DNA from: Prostheceraeus crozeri | Taxonomy: Eukaryota; Platyhelminthes; Polycladida; Euryleptidae | Assembly: GCA_907163375.1 (NCBI GenBank) | Contig: CAJQUW010007784.1 | Coordinates: 558,001 to 622,000, forward strand | Length of the DNA: 64,000 bases | Direction: 5' to 3' | Part shown: positions 8,561-16,385 of the stretch, piece by piece | Position numbering within the stretch: position 1 is the first letter of the stretch | Layout of the letters: each line of letters starts with the position of its first letter | Translations under genes and position numbers: made by a program | Notes under the pieces: model-generated | Told to the model about the DNA's origin: nothing | What the model saw: only the letters and a program-made list of their open reading frames with translations | Databases searched by the model: none

Positions 8561-8915
8561 TCTTCTCCGACTTGCGCTTCGTACCACTGCTGTTAAGGAT
8601 TTGATCAATTATGTCGTCCACGTTGGGTGGTTCTGGAATATATAGGATGGATTCCATATGCATGGAGAGAGAGGCTATTTTATTATCCTTGTGCCGACCA
8701 TAATATAGCCCATTCACTTTGAAAAGGATATCCCAAGTACCTTCTCCGAGCTCGTCGCATGTGATGGGTGTTGAATGATCTCCCTCCTTCTTATAGTAAG
8801 TGCACCAATGTGATACCGGTAGGCAAATTTGATTACCATCCCAAATCTTTCTATAGGGAGTATCCTTGTCATCTCTCGCCTTCCACTCTTGAGCAAGAGG
8901 AGTAGGAATGTCCAT
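8520..8915 (-). CDS. Conserved accessory protein, possible OB-fold/ssDNA-binding type
   Basis: 131 residues from ATG 8915. The centre holds GTWDILFKVNGLYYGRH, then KIASLSMHM and a proline-containing ILYIPEPP segment, followed by a Lys-rich tail (KRKSEKN, KRKSKK). Element B has the same layout at 31229-31736 (LVHVTGLYIGSHG, KVASLQMKV, LVYEPLP, then Lys-rich tail). The alternating strand pattern and basic tail suggest a nucleic-acid-binding, OB-like protein, but this is inference. It starts just after the stop of the spliced gene and in the same frame. Confidence 0.5.
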   Translation of the reverse strand: MDIPTPLAQEWKARDDKDTPYRKIWDGNQICLPVSHWCTYYKKEGDHSTPITCDELGEGTWDILFKVNGLYYGRHKDNKIASLSMHMESILYIPEPPNVDDIIDQILNSSGTKRKSEKNAASKRKSKKENY

Positions 8916-8927
8916 ATTTAATGTCAC

Positions 8928-9294
8928 TTACTCCTCAATAATATCAAGTTGGTGGCGAATGTACGGACTCACGGGGATCAGTATGTAGTCCCCATACTGA
9001 TTGTGCATTATCTTGACATCCGTGGAAGGGAGCATTCCCGTTTGGAGTACTATGCTATGATCGTCATAACGCAAGACTTGTTTAAATTTACGCTGTAGCG
9101 GTGTAGGATTATGTACCTTGGTTGTTTCTTCCACTGGCCTCAGTTGTAGATGATCTGATCGTAGCGAACCTTGTAACGTTTGACCGCCATTTTGTCCTAC
9201 TAGTGCAGCAGATGGAGTAGATGCCTGAAAATGAAAAAGATTGTATTAAGTTTACGTTCAAGGGAGGAGAGGGAGGAAAGTAGCGACTTACCAT
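8928..9294 (-). CDS. Spliced small gene with a 67-bp intron directly after the start codon
   Basis: Exon 1 contributes the ATG (9294-9292), followed at once by GTAAGT (donor). The acceptor TTTTCATTTTCAG ends at 9225, and exon 2 (9224-8928) continues in frame to TAA. The joined product is 99 residues, with PTPLQRKFKQVLRYDD and HNQYGDYILIPVSPY. The intron is 67 bp (9291-9225). The TATA box at 9397-9404 would place the transcript start near 9370. The element B counterpart is probably 31734-31964. Function unknown; this is the first gene from the right end of element A. Confidence 0.6.
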
Positions 9295-9396
9295 TTTAGT
9301 TGGATAATAGAATAGGGAACTAGAAAGAGAGAAAATGTGCGTCCGTCACTCGTGTGATTCAACGATGGAATGATTCTCACTGTGGAAGGCTCGCTA

Positions 9397-9442
9397 TTTA
9401 TATAGAAATGCTTGATTCTCATTGGATGATGATCCTCATTGG
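9397..9442 (-). promoter_or_regulatory. TATA box with two CCAAT boxes, right-end promoter of element A
   Basis: On the minus strand TATATAAA (9404-9397) is preceded by two CCAATGAG-(A/G)-ATCA repeats whose CCAAT cores are at 9442-9438 and 9425-9421. The spacing from TATA to the spliced gene's ATG (about 100 bp) is normal for an RNA polymerase II promoter. Confidence 0.6.
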
Positions 9443-9640
9443 ACAATAACATCAAACTGATTCCAAATCTGGCCTCCGTTTACCAATCCGAGCCTTCATT
9501 CGCCCGCTGGAGCTGTTTCTTGGGAAATTCTAACTCTGTCGCTTTTCGTCAATCTTCCAAAATCTTAAATGGCGTCTCACATCTAAACGAAGACAGATAT
9601 GAACAAGCCGTTTCTTTCACTGAATTTGTCTCACTCTTAG

Positions 9641-10132
9641 CTTTCAAACGAGCTATTGCACGACAAAATCCGTCCACTGGAAGCCAAGATCGAAGCTAGC
9701 TCTCCCGAGGGGGGGGTCAGTGAAATTTGATGAAAAATGTTTTGGTGAAGGTCCCAGGTCGAAATGCCACACTTTGGAAAATTTTCAAAATTTTGTCCAT
9801 ACAAAGTCACTCTGACACTTAGGATTTTTCAGGTGAGCTCCGACCTAAAATCTTGTAACAGTTCTAACTTTTGAACGGCTGGTCCGATTGACTCGCGGCA
9901 AAAATGTCGTCGAGCAGTTTTTTCTCCTCTTTCAAACGAGTAGCTGTAAGACAAAATCCGTCCACTAGAACCAAAGTTGGAATATTGCTGTCGGGGGGGG
10001 GGTCAGTGAAATTTGATGAAAAATGTTTTGGTGAAGGTCCCAGGTCGAAATGCCACACTTTGGAAAATTTTCAAAATTTTACCCATACAAAGCCACTCTG
10101 ACACTTAGGATTTTTTTCCGGTGAGCTCCGAC
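9641..10132 (+). repeat. Two-copy tandem duplication, about 290-bp period
   Basis: Copy 1 is about 9641-9844 and copy 2 about 9933-10132. Both start CTTTCAAACGAG, contain AAAATCCGTCCACT, a run of 8 to 10 G, then a long near-identical block beginning GGTCAGTGAAATTTGATG and ending GTGAGCTCCGAC. A few indels and substitutions separate the copies. It lies just outside element A and may be a satellite or a terminal repeat of an unidentified element. Confidence 0.75.
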
Positions 10133-11920
10133 AGTCCACCCTCCCAACCTGGCCGGCACACCACGCCAACCTGGACAGCACATCACCGCGCGCTACGACG
10201 GCCGGCCAGAGGGGGGACGTCAGACTCGAAGCAACACGGCGGCACACCACGACCGACTCGACGGACAGGAGGGGGGGACGTCAGCGACGGCGGCCATCTT
10301 GCGCGGTCCAGTGGTGGAGTTTTGCTTACTACTAATAATTACACATGACGCTGTCGATGGAAATGATCCTATGTCGTGTCGGTGAAGTGACCCACGATCA
10401 TGCTTTCATCAGCAGTCAGTTAAATAACTTTTTCGCCAGCCATATTGTAAATAAATGGGTCCACCGGTGCCCCCCCAGGTAGAGAGGCCGCGCGACGGGC
10501 CTGGTCCGCGAGCGATATCTTTTCTCCCTGTCATTGTCATGTGAATGAGGCGCGTCTATTGAAGGTCGCAAAATAGCCCGGGTGGACGTATGGAAATAAT
10601 TTGCATGCGCAGTTCTCCTTCAGTAATGAAATGTGAGGTTTGCGTTGGAAGACATACATAAAAAGAATCAACTGGAGTGCGTTCTTCTGATATTGAACTA
10701 TTGCAATTGCAATAAATGCAAAAAAGTGCAGACGCAAAATTTTGATTTCATAATAGTATATCATATCATGCGAAATAATTATGATTTCATGAATCAAATT
10801 TTTAAGAAATTTATGGGGAGACATTTTTGATGCATTTTTACGCAGGATATGCATAAAGATCAATTTGTTTTCAAAGATGAACATTAGTAGAGTTTACAAA
10901 AACTATTTAGGAAATAGACAGCAAGAAGTGAGTGAGGGAGAGAGAAAGAGAGAAGATGAACGACAGAAGAGATATGACGGAGAGGGAGAGAACAAGAAGA
11001 TAAAGAAGAGAAGTGAGGAGAGACAAGAAATGGAAGAGGAAGATAAGTGAGTAGAAAGAGAAGAAAAAGGAGATGGCTGATGTGAGAACTTATCCTAGTA
11101 CTTATTGTTCCTATACTTGCCTTCTGATCTAAATGGACAACTTTTGAGTTGATGGAAGGCCTACTTGATTTCAATAGTACGACCACAATTTTTAAAATAA
11201 TGCAAAAAAATTTAATTCACCGCAATGTCAAGATTAGCCTGCATTTTCCATTACAAAGTGTAATATGCTACATCACATGATCCGAAGGCGGAGCAGCGAA
11301 TAGAGCTGAGGTACGTGGTCAGAGACTGACAAGCGGCTGTAAAAAGTTTATCAGTGTATGAGCATTATTAGAACGAATAACACCAAAAATAAGTCAAGAA
11401 CACCACTTTCCTGTATAAGATCCAGTCTCTTTTTGTTTCTTTTCCAGCTTGCATAATGAAACAATGCAATGTTTTTGTTGATAACTCTCCGACCATTTAA
11501 GTTTTCTGTGCCTTGCGCGCACATGCTCGTAGACGATGCTCACAATTGCGGAGGCCATAATAGAAGTGCATCTATATAGGCCTACATGCTAGTTTTTTAA
11601 CTTCGATAGCGATTATAACGAATAATAAGGAAACATTTGTCCTTGATAGCAAGTGAATTGAGAAAAATCTTTTCAAGAAATCGGTCGTCGCTTGCAACAC
11701 TTGGTTGTTTTTGCTTCTTGCATTAGTGGGCGGAGTGACGAGTCCTCAGGCTTTTTGCCTTACTCTTGAAATTCGAAAACGATTGTGACGAATTATTACT
11801 CTAGTAACGCAAAATCAATATGATCAATATCAATAGTAATGAATATTATCCATAAATGCAGGTCTACAAATTATTGTTAAGTATGAATTAAAAAGATAAC
11901 GCAATAAAAATTAGGCCCAA
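10133..11920. other. Unassigned sequence: GC-rich block and purine-rich tract
   Basis: 10133-10330 is GC-rich with repeated ACGTCAG and CCGGC motifs; 10440-10580 is also GC-rich. 10915-11075 is an almost pure purine (GA) tract on the plus strand. The remaining 11,080-11,920 is AT-rich. No coding region could be supported. Confidence 0.5.
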
Positions 11921-11938
11921 TTAACCCTTTCAATCCTA

Positions 11939-11992
11939 TGACGACACGTTGTCGTCACGCTTACATGCGCTATGACGACAGCGTGTCGTCAT
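11939..11992. repeat. Two subterminal palindromes, likely transposase-binding sites
   Basis: TGACGACA-CGT-TGTCGTCA (11939-11957) and ATGACGACA-GCG-TGTCGTCAT (11972-11992) are perfect inverted repeats with 8- and 9-base arms around 3-base spacers, with starts 34 bases apart. Subterminal palindromic repeats of this kind are common in piggyBac ends. Confidence 0.75.
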
Positions 11993-12447
11993 GAGAAAGT
12001 TTGCTAACTGTTTAGGCGTGAAGTATTCCAGTTGCTTGTAAAACACGTTAGATGTTGTCTTTAGCGCATATTATGTGCAAACCAACTAACTATATTTAAT
12101 AGAATTAACCGCTGTAATGGTACATGTACATGTAGTAGGTTACATGTACACGTACATCAAGTCTATTGAGGGCAAGTAATGCATTAGTTGCATGCTGCTG
12201 CGATCAGCTGTGTCTTGTGTTTCTGCTGTCTTTTCATGATCTGATTGTCGGCAATACAGCTCAGCAGTTGCAGTGCGATGTCACCTGCATTCAGTCGAGC
12301 CACACATGAAGCATATTCAAAGTATTGATTGATGGTGATTGTATAATGACGTCCGGTAAAGATTGCGCGTGGCTGATTCGTTGTTAGGTAGAGCAGCTTG
12401 CACGGTATATTGTCATTTGTCACAACTAATTTCTTATCATTCTATCA

Positions 12448-13800
12448 ATGGCAGCGGCACTATCAAGTAGTACCAGGCACTCAACACGCCGAGTGCAGCC
12501 AGTCCGTCGCTATGGTTTTGATTCCGATAACAGTGAAGACGATTCGGACAATGAAGATACGACTTTTGATCCTCCCCATATTACAGATGAGTCGTCTTCT
12601 GATACCGATTCTGATGGCAGTGAAGATCTAGAAGCGAGTGCCGAAGATGGGTGGACTATCATCGAGCCGACAGATGTCAGTGATGCAACTAACTTTGTGT
12701 TTCTTGGAGAGTGGGGCTGGACAGATACGGAGATTGACAGTGCCGAATTTACTGTGAGAGATTACATAATCAAATTTCTACCAGACAATTTGTTTGAAAC
12801 CCTCACAAAATGGGTGAATGACCGTGTCCTTATTGAAAATGTTCGAATGATGGAGGAAGAGCAAGAAGAAATGCACTGGAAAAATGTTACTATTTTAGAA
12901 GAAGACATTTGTTGGTATTACTCTTCTAATGGGCATCGTAAAGAAACCCACAATCAGATCTTACTGGCAAACCGAAGAAATGATGACAACTCCCTTCTTT
13001 TTGCAACCAAAGTGTCTGAGTCGTGACAGATACATCGCTATTCTGAGATCCCTGAGATTCTCGGATCCATTTGCGGTGGACCCATCCAAGAAGGAAAGCA
13101 GACTTAGTGGTTTCTTCTCTATTGTGAATGATCTTTGTTCTCAGTACCGACCACTTCAATCTCTGAGTTTGGATGAAAGTCTTGTATTATTCAAGGGAAG
13201 GCTTTCAATCAAGATGTTTATTCGGACGAAAAGATCCAGGTTTGGTGTGAAGTTATTCATTCTTGCAGATAGAACGGGATACATGATTTATTCTCAAATC
13301 CATGTTGGCAAGGATACCTGTTATGAAACCGGCGAGCCTGGTACTGAGGCGCTTTCGAATAGTGAAAAGATAGTCGTTCGATTACTTTGAAAGGCTGACA
13401 TGCTTGACAGGGGATACGTCCTGAATATAGACAATTGGTTTACAAGCTTGCGGCTGATAGAGTACCTTCTTTCGAGAAATACGGGTGTTCGTGGAACAGT
13501 CAGACCGCAAAGAGGAATTCCAAAAATTCTTATTCAAAAGAAACTGCAACCTGTGTCATCGGCATTCGCTGAAAAGGACCGAATAATAGCGGTAAAATTC
13601 TGTGACAGAAAGGATGTTTATCTGATGTCCACGTGTGACAATGCTTCTCTGGTGCAAAAAGAAAGGATTTCCAAGGGCAATGTTCGAACCAATGTGCTCA
13701 AGCCATCAATTGTCGAGAATTACAATCAAGAAATGGGAGGGATAGATCTCACAGACCAAGTTAATCGTCAATACAACTGCGCTAGTAGTGAAAACTGTGC
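12448..13800 (+). pseudogene. piggyBac transposase (PGBD4-like), N-terminal two thirds, broken
   Basis: Starts at ATG 12448. The N-terminal 90 residues are acidic and Ser-rich (DSDNSEDDSDNED), as in piggyBac proteins. The catalytic Asp motifs are visible: SLDESLVLFKGRLS, NIDNWFTS, and QEMGGIDLTDQ. LLMGIVKKPTIRSYW and CLSRDRYIAILRSLRFSD also match the family. Lesions: a frameshift between about 12840 and 12905, and a TGA at 13388-13390. The homology ends near 13790 (NRQYNCASSENCA), before the remaining C-terminal part and the Cys-rich domain. Same strand as the C-terminal fragment at 32703. Confidence 0.85.
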
Positions 13801-13804
13801 CCTA

Positions 13805-13945
13805 CTTGCGAGGGATAGGTACATGGATGGGTACATGTATAATTTAGTGTTATCAATAGGTACATGGATAGGTACATGTATAATTCAGTGTTATGAATAG
13901 GAACCTGTATGAGATCTGTTTTACTGGATAGGTACATGTGTTCGG
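13805..13945 (+). repeat. Minisatellite with GGATAGGTACATG units
   Basis: GATAGGTACATG is repeated at least four times, within a longer unit of about 40 bases that ends in TACATGTATAAT(T/C)(T/C)AGTGTTAT. It lies exactly where the transposase homology stops and may mark the left boundary of the inserted element. No inverted copy was found near 32.6 kb. Confidence 0.6.
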
Positions 13946-14220
13946 TACACTCGGTTGAGTACACTGTGTTTCGGAACGTCTATGATCGAACTTGTGTGGT
14001 TTGGTTCTGAGCACTTGGGTACGCACCGATAGACGTCCGTTGTTTGATTTTGAATGGGTTTGCTCAATTGCGACTATTGTGACAATTATTTTAAATGTAG
14101 CACTATTTAGATGTGAAACTTTACTGTGCAGTTATGATTTAGTTGCTCCCCAATAAGAAAACCAATTCCAGAACTATGTTTAAAATGAAAATGACAAGAG
14201 ATTTACAATGTAAGTTTAAT

Positions 14221-14511
14221 TTATGCATTAAAAATAAATGATGGGTACAGATCACGTCCCTCAGGCGACTCCATGATCTTCAAGAAGTCATCACACCATT
14301 CATGAAATGTCTGATTGTTGCTAAAGTCATGGTCACACTCGTGTACCGGACACTTCACTGGTAGTCCATTCCGCCTTTGAAGTGCAGAGACAGTCAAGGT
14401 CTTCCATAGGGCCACTTTGCAGCCGCAAGACAGATGCATGGTCATGTCCAACTGACCTCCCATAATGACTTGGCTGTCATTTTGAAAATAAAATAATGGT
14501 TTTGAGGACAT
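14221..14511 (-). CDS. Small RING/U-box-like Cys/His protein
   Basis: An intact 96-residue protein from ATG 14511. Possible metal ligands: LSCGCKV, then after about 20 residues VKCPVHECDHD, and FHEWCDD. The CxC...CPxHxC arrangement resembles a RING or U-box-like finger. Its promoter is a TATATAAAG box at 14568-14576, on the minus strand, back to back with the promoter of the next gene. The family was not recognised. Candidate ubiquitin-pathway or transcription modulator by pattern only. Confidence 0.5.
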   Translation of the reverse strand: MSSKPLFYFQNDSQVIMGGQLDMTMHLSCGCKVALWKTLTVSALQRRNGLPVKCPVHECDHDFSNNQTFHEWCDDFLKIMESPEGRDLYPSFIFNA

Positions 14512-14567
14512 GCTTCTTGTTATGGAACGTTGAGGATAAGTACTTAACAGTTAGGAACAATGACATC

Positions 14568-14651
14568 CTTTATATAGTTATATATTCTTTAGGGAAGTTC
14601 GGTATCTCTCTGATTGGCTGTTGGGATTTCCTTTGTTTAAAAAGTATATAA
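14568..14651. promoter_or_regulatory. Divergent promoter pair with two TATA boxes
   Basis: Minus-strand TATATAAAG (14576-14568) drives the 96-residue gene; plus-strand TATATAAG (14644-14651) drives the 153-residue gene. An ATTGGCTG motif at 14613-14620 (inverted CCAAT box) lies between them, and the same 8-mer occurs upstream of the PolB TATA box (19342-19349). Confidence 0.65.
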
Positions 14652-14733
14652 GTCCGAGGTTTGTACCAATTCTTATCAAAGGTTCTAATCCTCACGTTTA
14701 CAAGTTACAATTATTTTAAATCTACAAGTCATA

Positions 14734-15195
14734 ATGGATCGCAAACAGGAAGCCGCAGTTGAGAACGGTACTGCTGATCGTACCACTTCGCCAGTGGAAC
14801 GTACCAATACACCTCCCCAATCTCCGATGGAGCGATCGACAACACCAAACGAGCCGGTGGTGTTCACCCAAGCCCCTGCATCGCCCGACTACTCGAATGA
14901 TGAAGATAGTGACGTATTAATCGAGACGATGCGTCACATGAATAAGAAGTCCATGCAAACGCCACTTTATGGAAGGGTCACGGTCAAAGTGAAGAACGCC
15001 CCGAAAAAGTATCACACCAAACGGGTGTTCATGAGGATGGAGCCGAACGAGCGGAACCTCACAACCGCTCTCGAATTTTCGGTCATCGACCTTGACACAC
15101 CACGTCGCTGTCCCTGTGCGCCCAAAAAGACCAGGATCCATGTGCAAGTGGACTTGAAAAAACTTGTACCCTTTCCTTACCTTGATGACATTTAG
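14734..15195 (+). CDS. Unknown 153-residue protein, disordered acidic N-terminus and basic C-terminal half
   Basis: Intact from ATG 14734, 83 bases after the TATA box. The first 60 residues are low-complexity and rich in Pro, Thr, Ser and Glu. The second half looks folded, with alternating hydrophobic strands: YGRVTVKVKNAP, KRVFMRMEP, LEFSVIDLD, CPCAPKKTRIHVQVDLKKL. I do not recognise the family. Short leader, strong TATA box and divergent partner are like a viral transcription unit. Confidence 0.5.
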   Translation: MDRKQEAAVENGTADRTTSPVERTNTPPQSPMERSTTPNEPVVFTQAPASPDYSNDEDSDVLIETMRHMNKKSMQTPLYGRVTVKVKNAPKKYHTKRVFMRMEPNERNLTTALEFSVIDLDTPRRCPCAPKKTRIHVQVDLKKLVPFPYLDDI

Positions 15196-15663
15196 TGTGT
15201 TTTTTCTTAATCTCTTCATTTAATATTCATTTGTATATATGAACAGACTTGTTTTATCATTTCACAAATCGGTCTTCAATTAAGGTCTGAATGGGAAAGG
15301 GGAATAACTATCTACAATTAATGATGTTCAATAACTGAATTGAAACGAAAAATCAAATATGAAAACTTCAACTTGAAATAAATAGGAACATATAACTTTT
15401 AAAGAAACAGTTATGTTGTTAATTTAAAAATGCTTGTAGCAGTCCAGGATGATATCATACATGTGTCATACACGACACCATAAGAATGAGAATGAAAAGA
15501 CCTTTCGAATGATATAAGGTATGTACCCATTTGATGAAAAAATCCTAGTTGTATGCAACTTGAAAAAATTCCAAGTTTTTTTACAAAAATGACTAAGTTT
15601 ACAAATTTTCAAAGTTAAAGTTTTACAACTAAAAAATGACCATAATATACAAACCTCTACACT

Positions 15664-15806
15664 TGACCTTGACCTTAGACCTGACCTTAGACCTGACCTT
15701 AGACCTGACCTTAGACCTGACCTTGACCTTTGACCTTCATACACTTCATACACTTCATACACTTCATACACTTCATACACTTCATACACTTCATACACTT
15801 CATACA
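15664..15806 (+). repeat. Two minisatellites: CTTAGACCTGAC and TTCATACAC units
   Basis: 15664-15735 contains repeated GACCTTAGACCT (12-base unit, four copies with flanking variants). 15735-15806 is a perfect 9-base repeat TTCATACAC, eight copies. Spurious long reading frames on both strands come from this repeat. Confidence 0.9.
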
Positions 15807-15821
15807 CGGCGGGGGGGCCTC

Positions 15822-15856
15822 AAAATTTCTCGGGCGCTTCGCGCCCTCGAAAATTT
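15822..15856. repeat. Inverted repeat (hairpin)
   Basis: Arms of 16 bases separated by TTC, matching at 13 of 16 positions with a perfect GGGCGC-TTC-GCGCCC core. Confidence 0.7.
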
Positions 15857-15899
15857 ATTTACCCATGGGTTCCGGGTGCCATAGATACTCTTCTTGCTT

Positions 15900-15935
15900 C
15901 CCTAACCCTAACCTTAACCCTAACCCTAACCCTAG
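15900..15935 (+). repeat. Interstitial telomeric repeat (CCCTAA)
   Basis: Six hexamer units: four exact CCCTAA, one CCTTAA and one CCCTAG. This is the animal telomere sequence (TTAGGG on the other strand). Confidence 0.85.
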
Positions 15936-15941
15936 TATTTT

Positions 15942-16041
15942 AATTTGATTATTTGAATTTTGGCGCGAAATTCAAATTTTCGAAAAAAGTCTTTAAATTT
16001 GATTATTCGAATTTTGGCGCGAAATTTGAATTTTCGAAATT
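15942..16041 (+). repeat. Two-copy AT-rich tandem repeat, 54-base period
   Basis: AATTTGATTATT(T/C)GAATTTTGGCGCGAAATT occurs at 15942 and again at 15996, each followed by CAAATTTTCG or GAATTTTCG. Confidence 0.7.
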
Positions 16042-16355
16042 TAGCGCTTAATTCAAATTTTAATGTTCTATTCAAATCGCACGTTTTACATCTTCAAATA
16101 TGAATCATTATATCACTATTAATAATAACATGTATATCAAAATATTATATCAGTCCATCAGTTCATATTACTTTGAATTCACTCTACTGTTTACATGTAG
16201 AAATCTTTCAACACATATGATGGCACTTCCATTTCTAAGGTTGAAAATAAACCAGCTGTTCCAATTCTTGTTTGAGTTATCAATTTTGTTTAACTGTACT
16301 AATGCGATGATGTGATGTCATAAGGTCTTTGTTCATAGTTGCTTTGTCAATTTCA

Positions 16356-16364
16356 TATATAAAG
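16356..16364 (+). promoter_or_regulatory. TATA box of the seven-exon gene
   Basis: TATATAAAG, about 110 bases upstream of a GTGAGT donor site at 16467. A transcript start near 16386 is expected. Confidence 0.5.
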
Positions 16365-16385
16365 AACTTGCACACATCAGATCTT

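Larger units (their letters stand above)
1..9445 (-). mobile_element. Polinton/adintovirus-like element A (right part, left side cut by window edge)
   Basis: A block of virus-hallmark genes lies almost entirely on the minus strand: penton-like proteins, adenovirus-type protease, major capsid protein, pX-like core protein, chromodomain integrase and packaging ATPase remnant. This set defines Polinton/Maverick and adintovirus elements. The polymerase gene is not present and would be expected to the left of the window. The right limit is placed just upstream of the rightmost promoter (TATA at 9397-9404, two CCAAT boxes to 9442). No terminal inverted repeat was recognised. Some genes are intact (capsid, pX-like, TBP-like), others have stops or frameshifts, so it is an endogenised copy in decay. 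Confidence 0.85.
11921..13800 (+). mobile_element. piggyBac element, 5' end and broken transposase
   Basis: The target-site tetranucleotide TTAA is at 11921-11924 and the element starts CCCTTTCAATCC from 11925, the typical piggyBac terminus. Two palindromes follow close to the end. The transposase is at 12448-13800. No matching 3' terminus is present near the end of this part; a piggyBac C-terminal domain in the same orientation is found at 32703-32915. Confidence 0.8.

Noticed and set aside
10865-11186. Charged Glu/Arg/Lys-rich frame and its Leu/Ser-rich mirror
   Set aside because: Product of the purine-rich tract; no motif, no splice or promoter context.
15636-15948. Long reading frames on both strands with repeated Thr-Leu-His or Phe-Ile-His
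   Set aside because: They come only from the 9-base and 12-base minisatellites.
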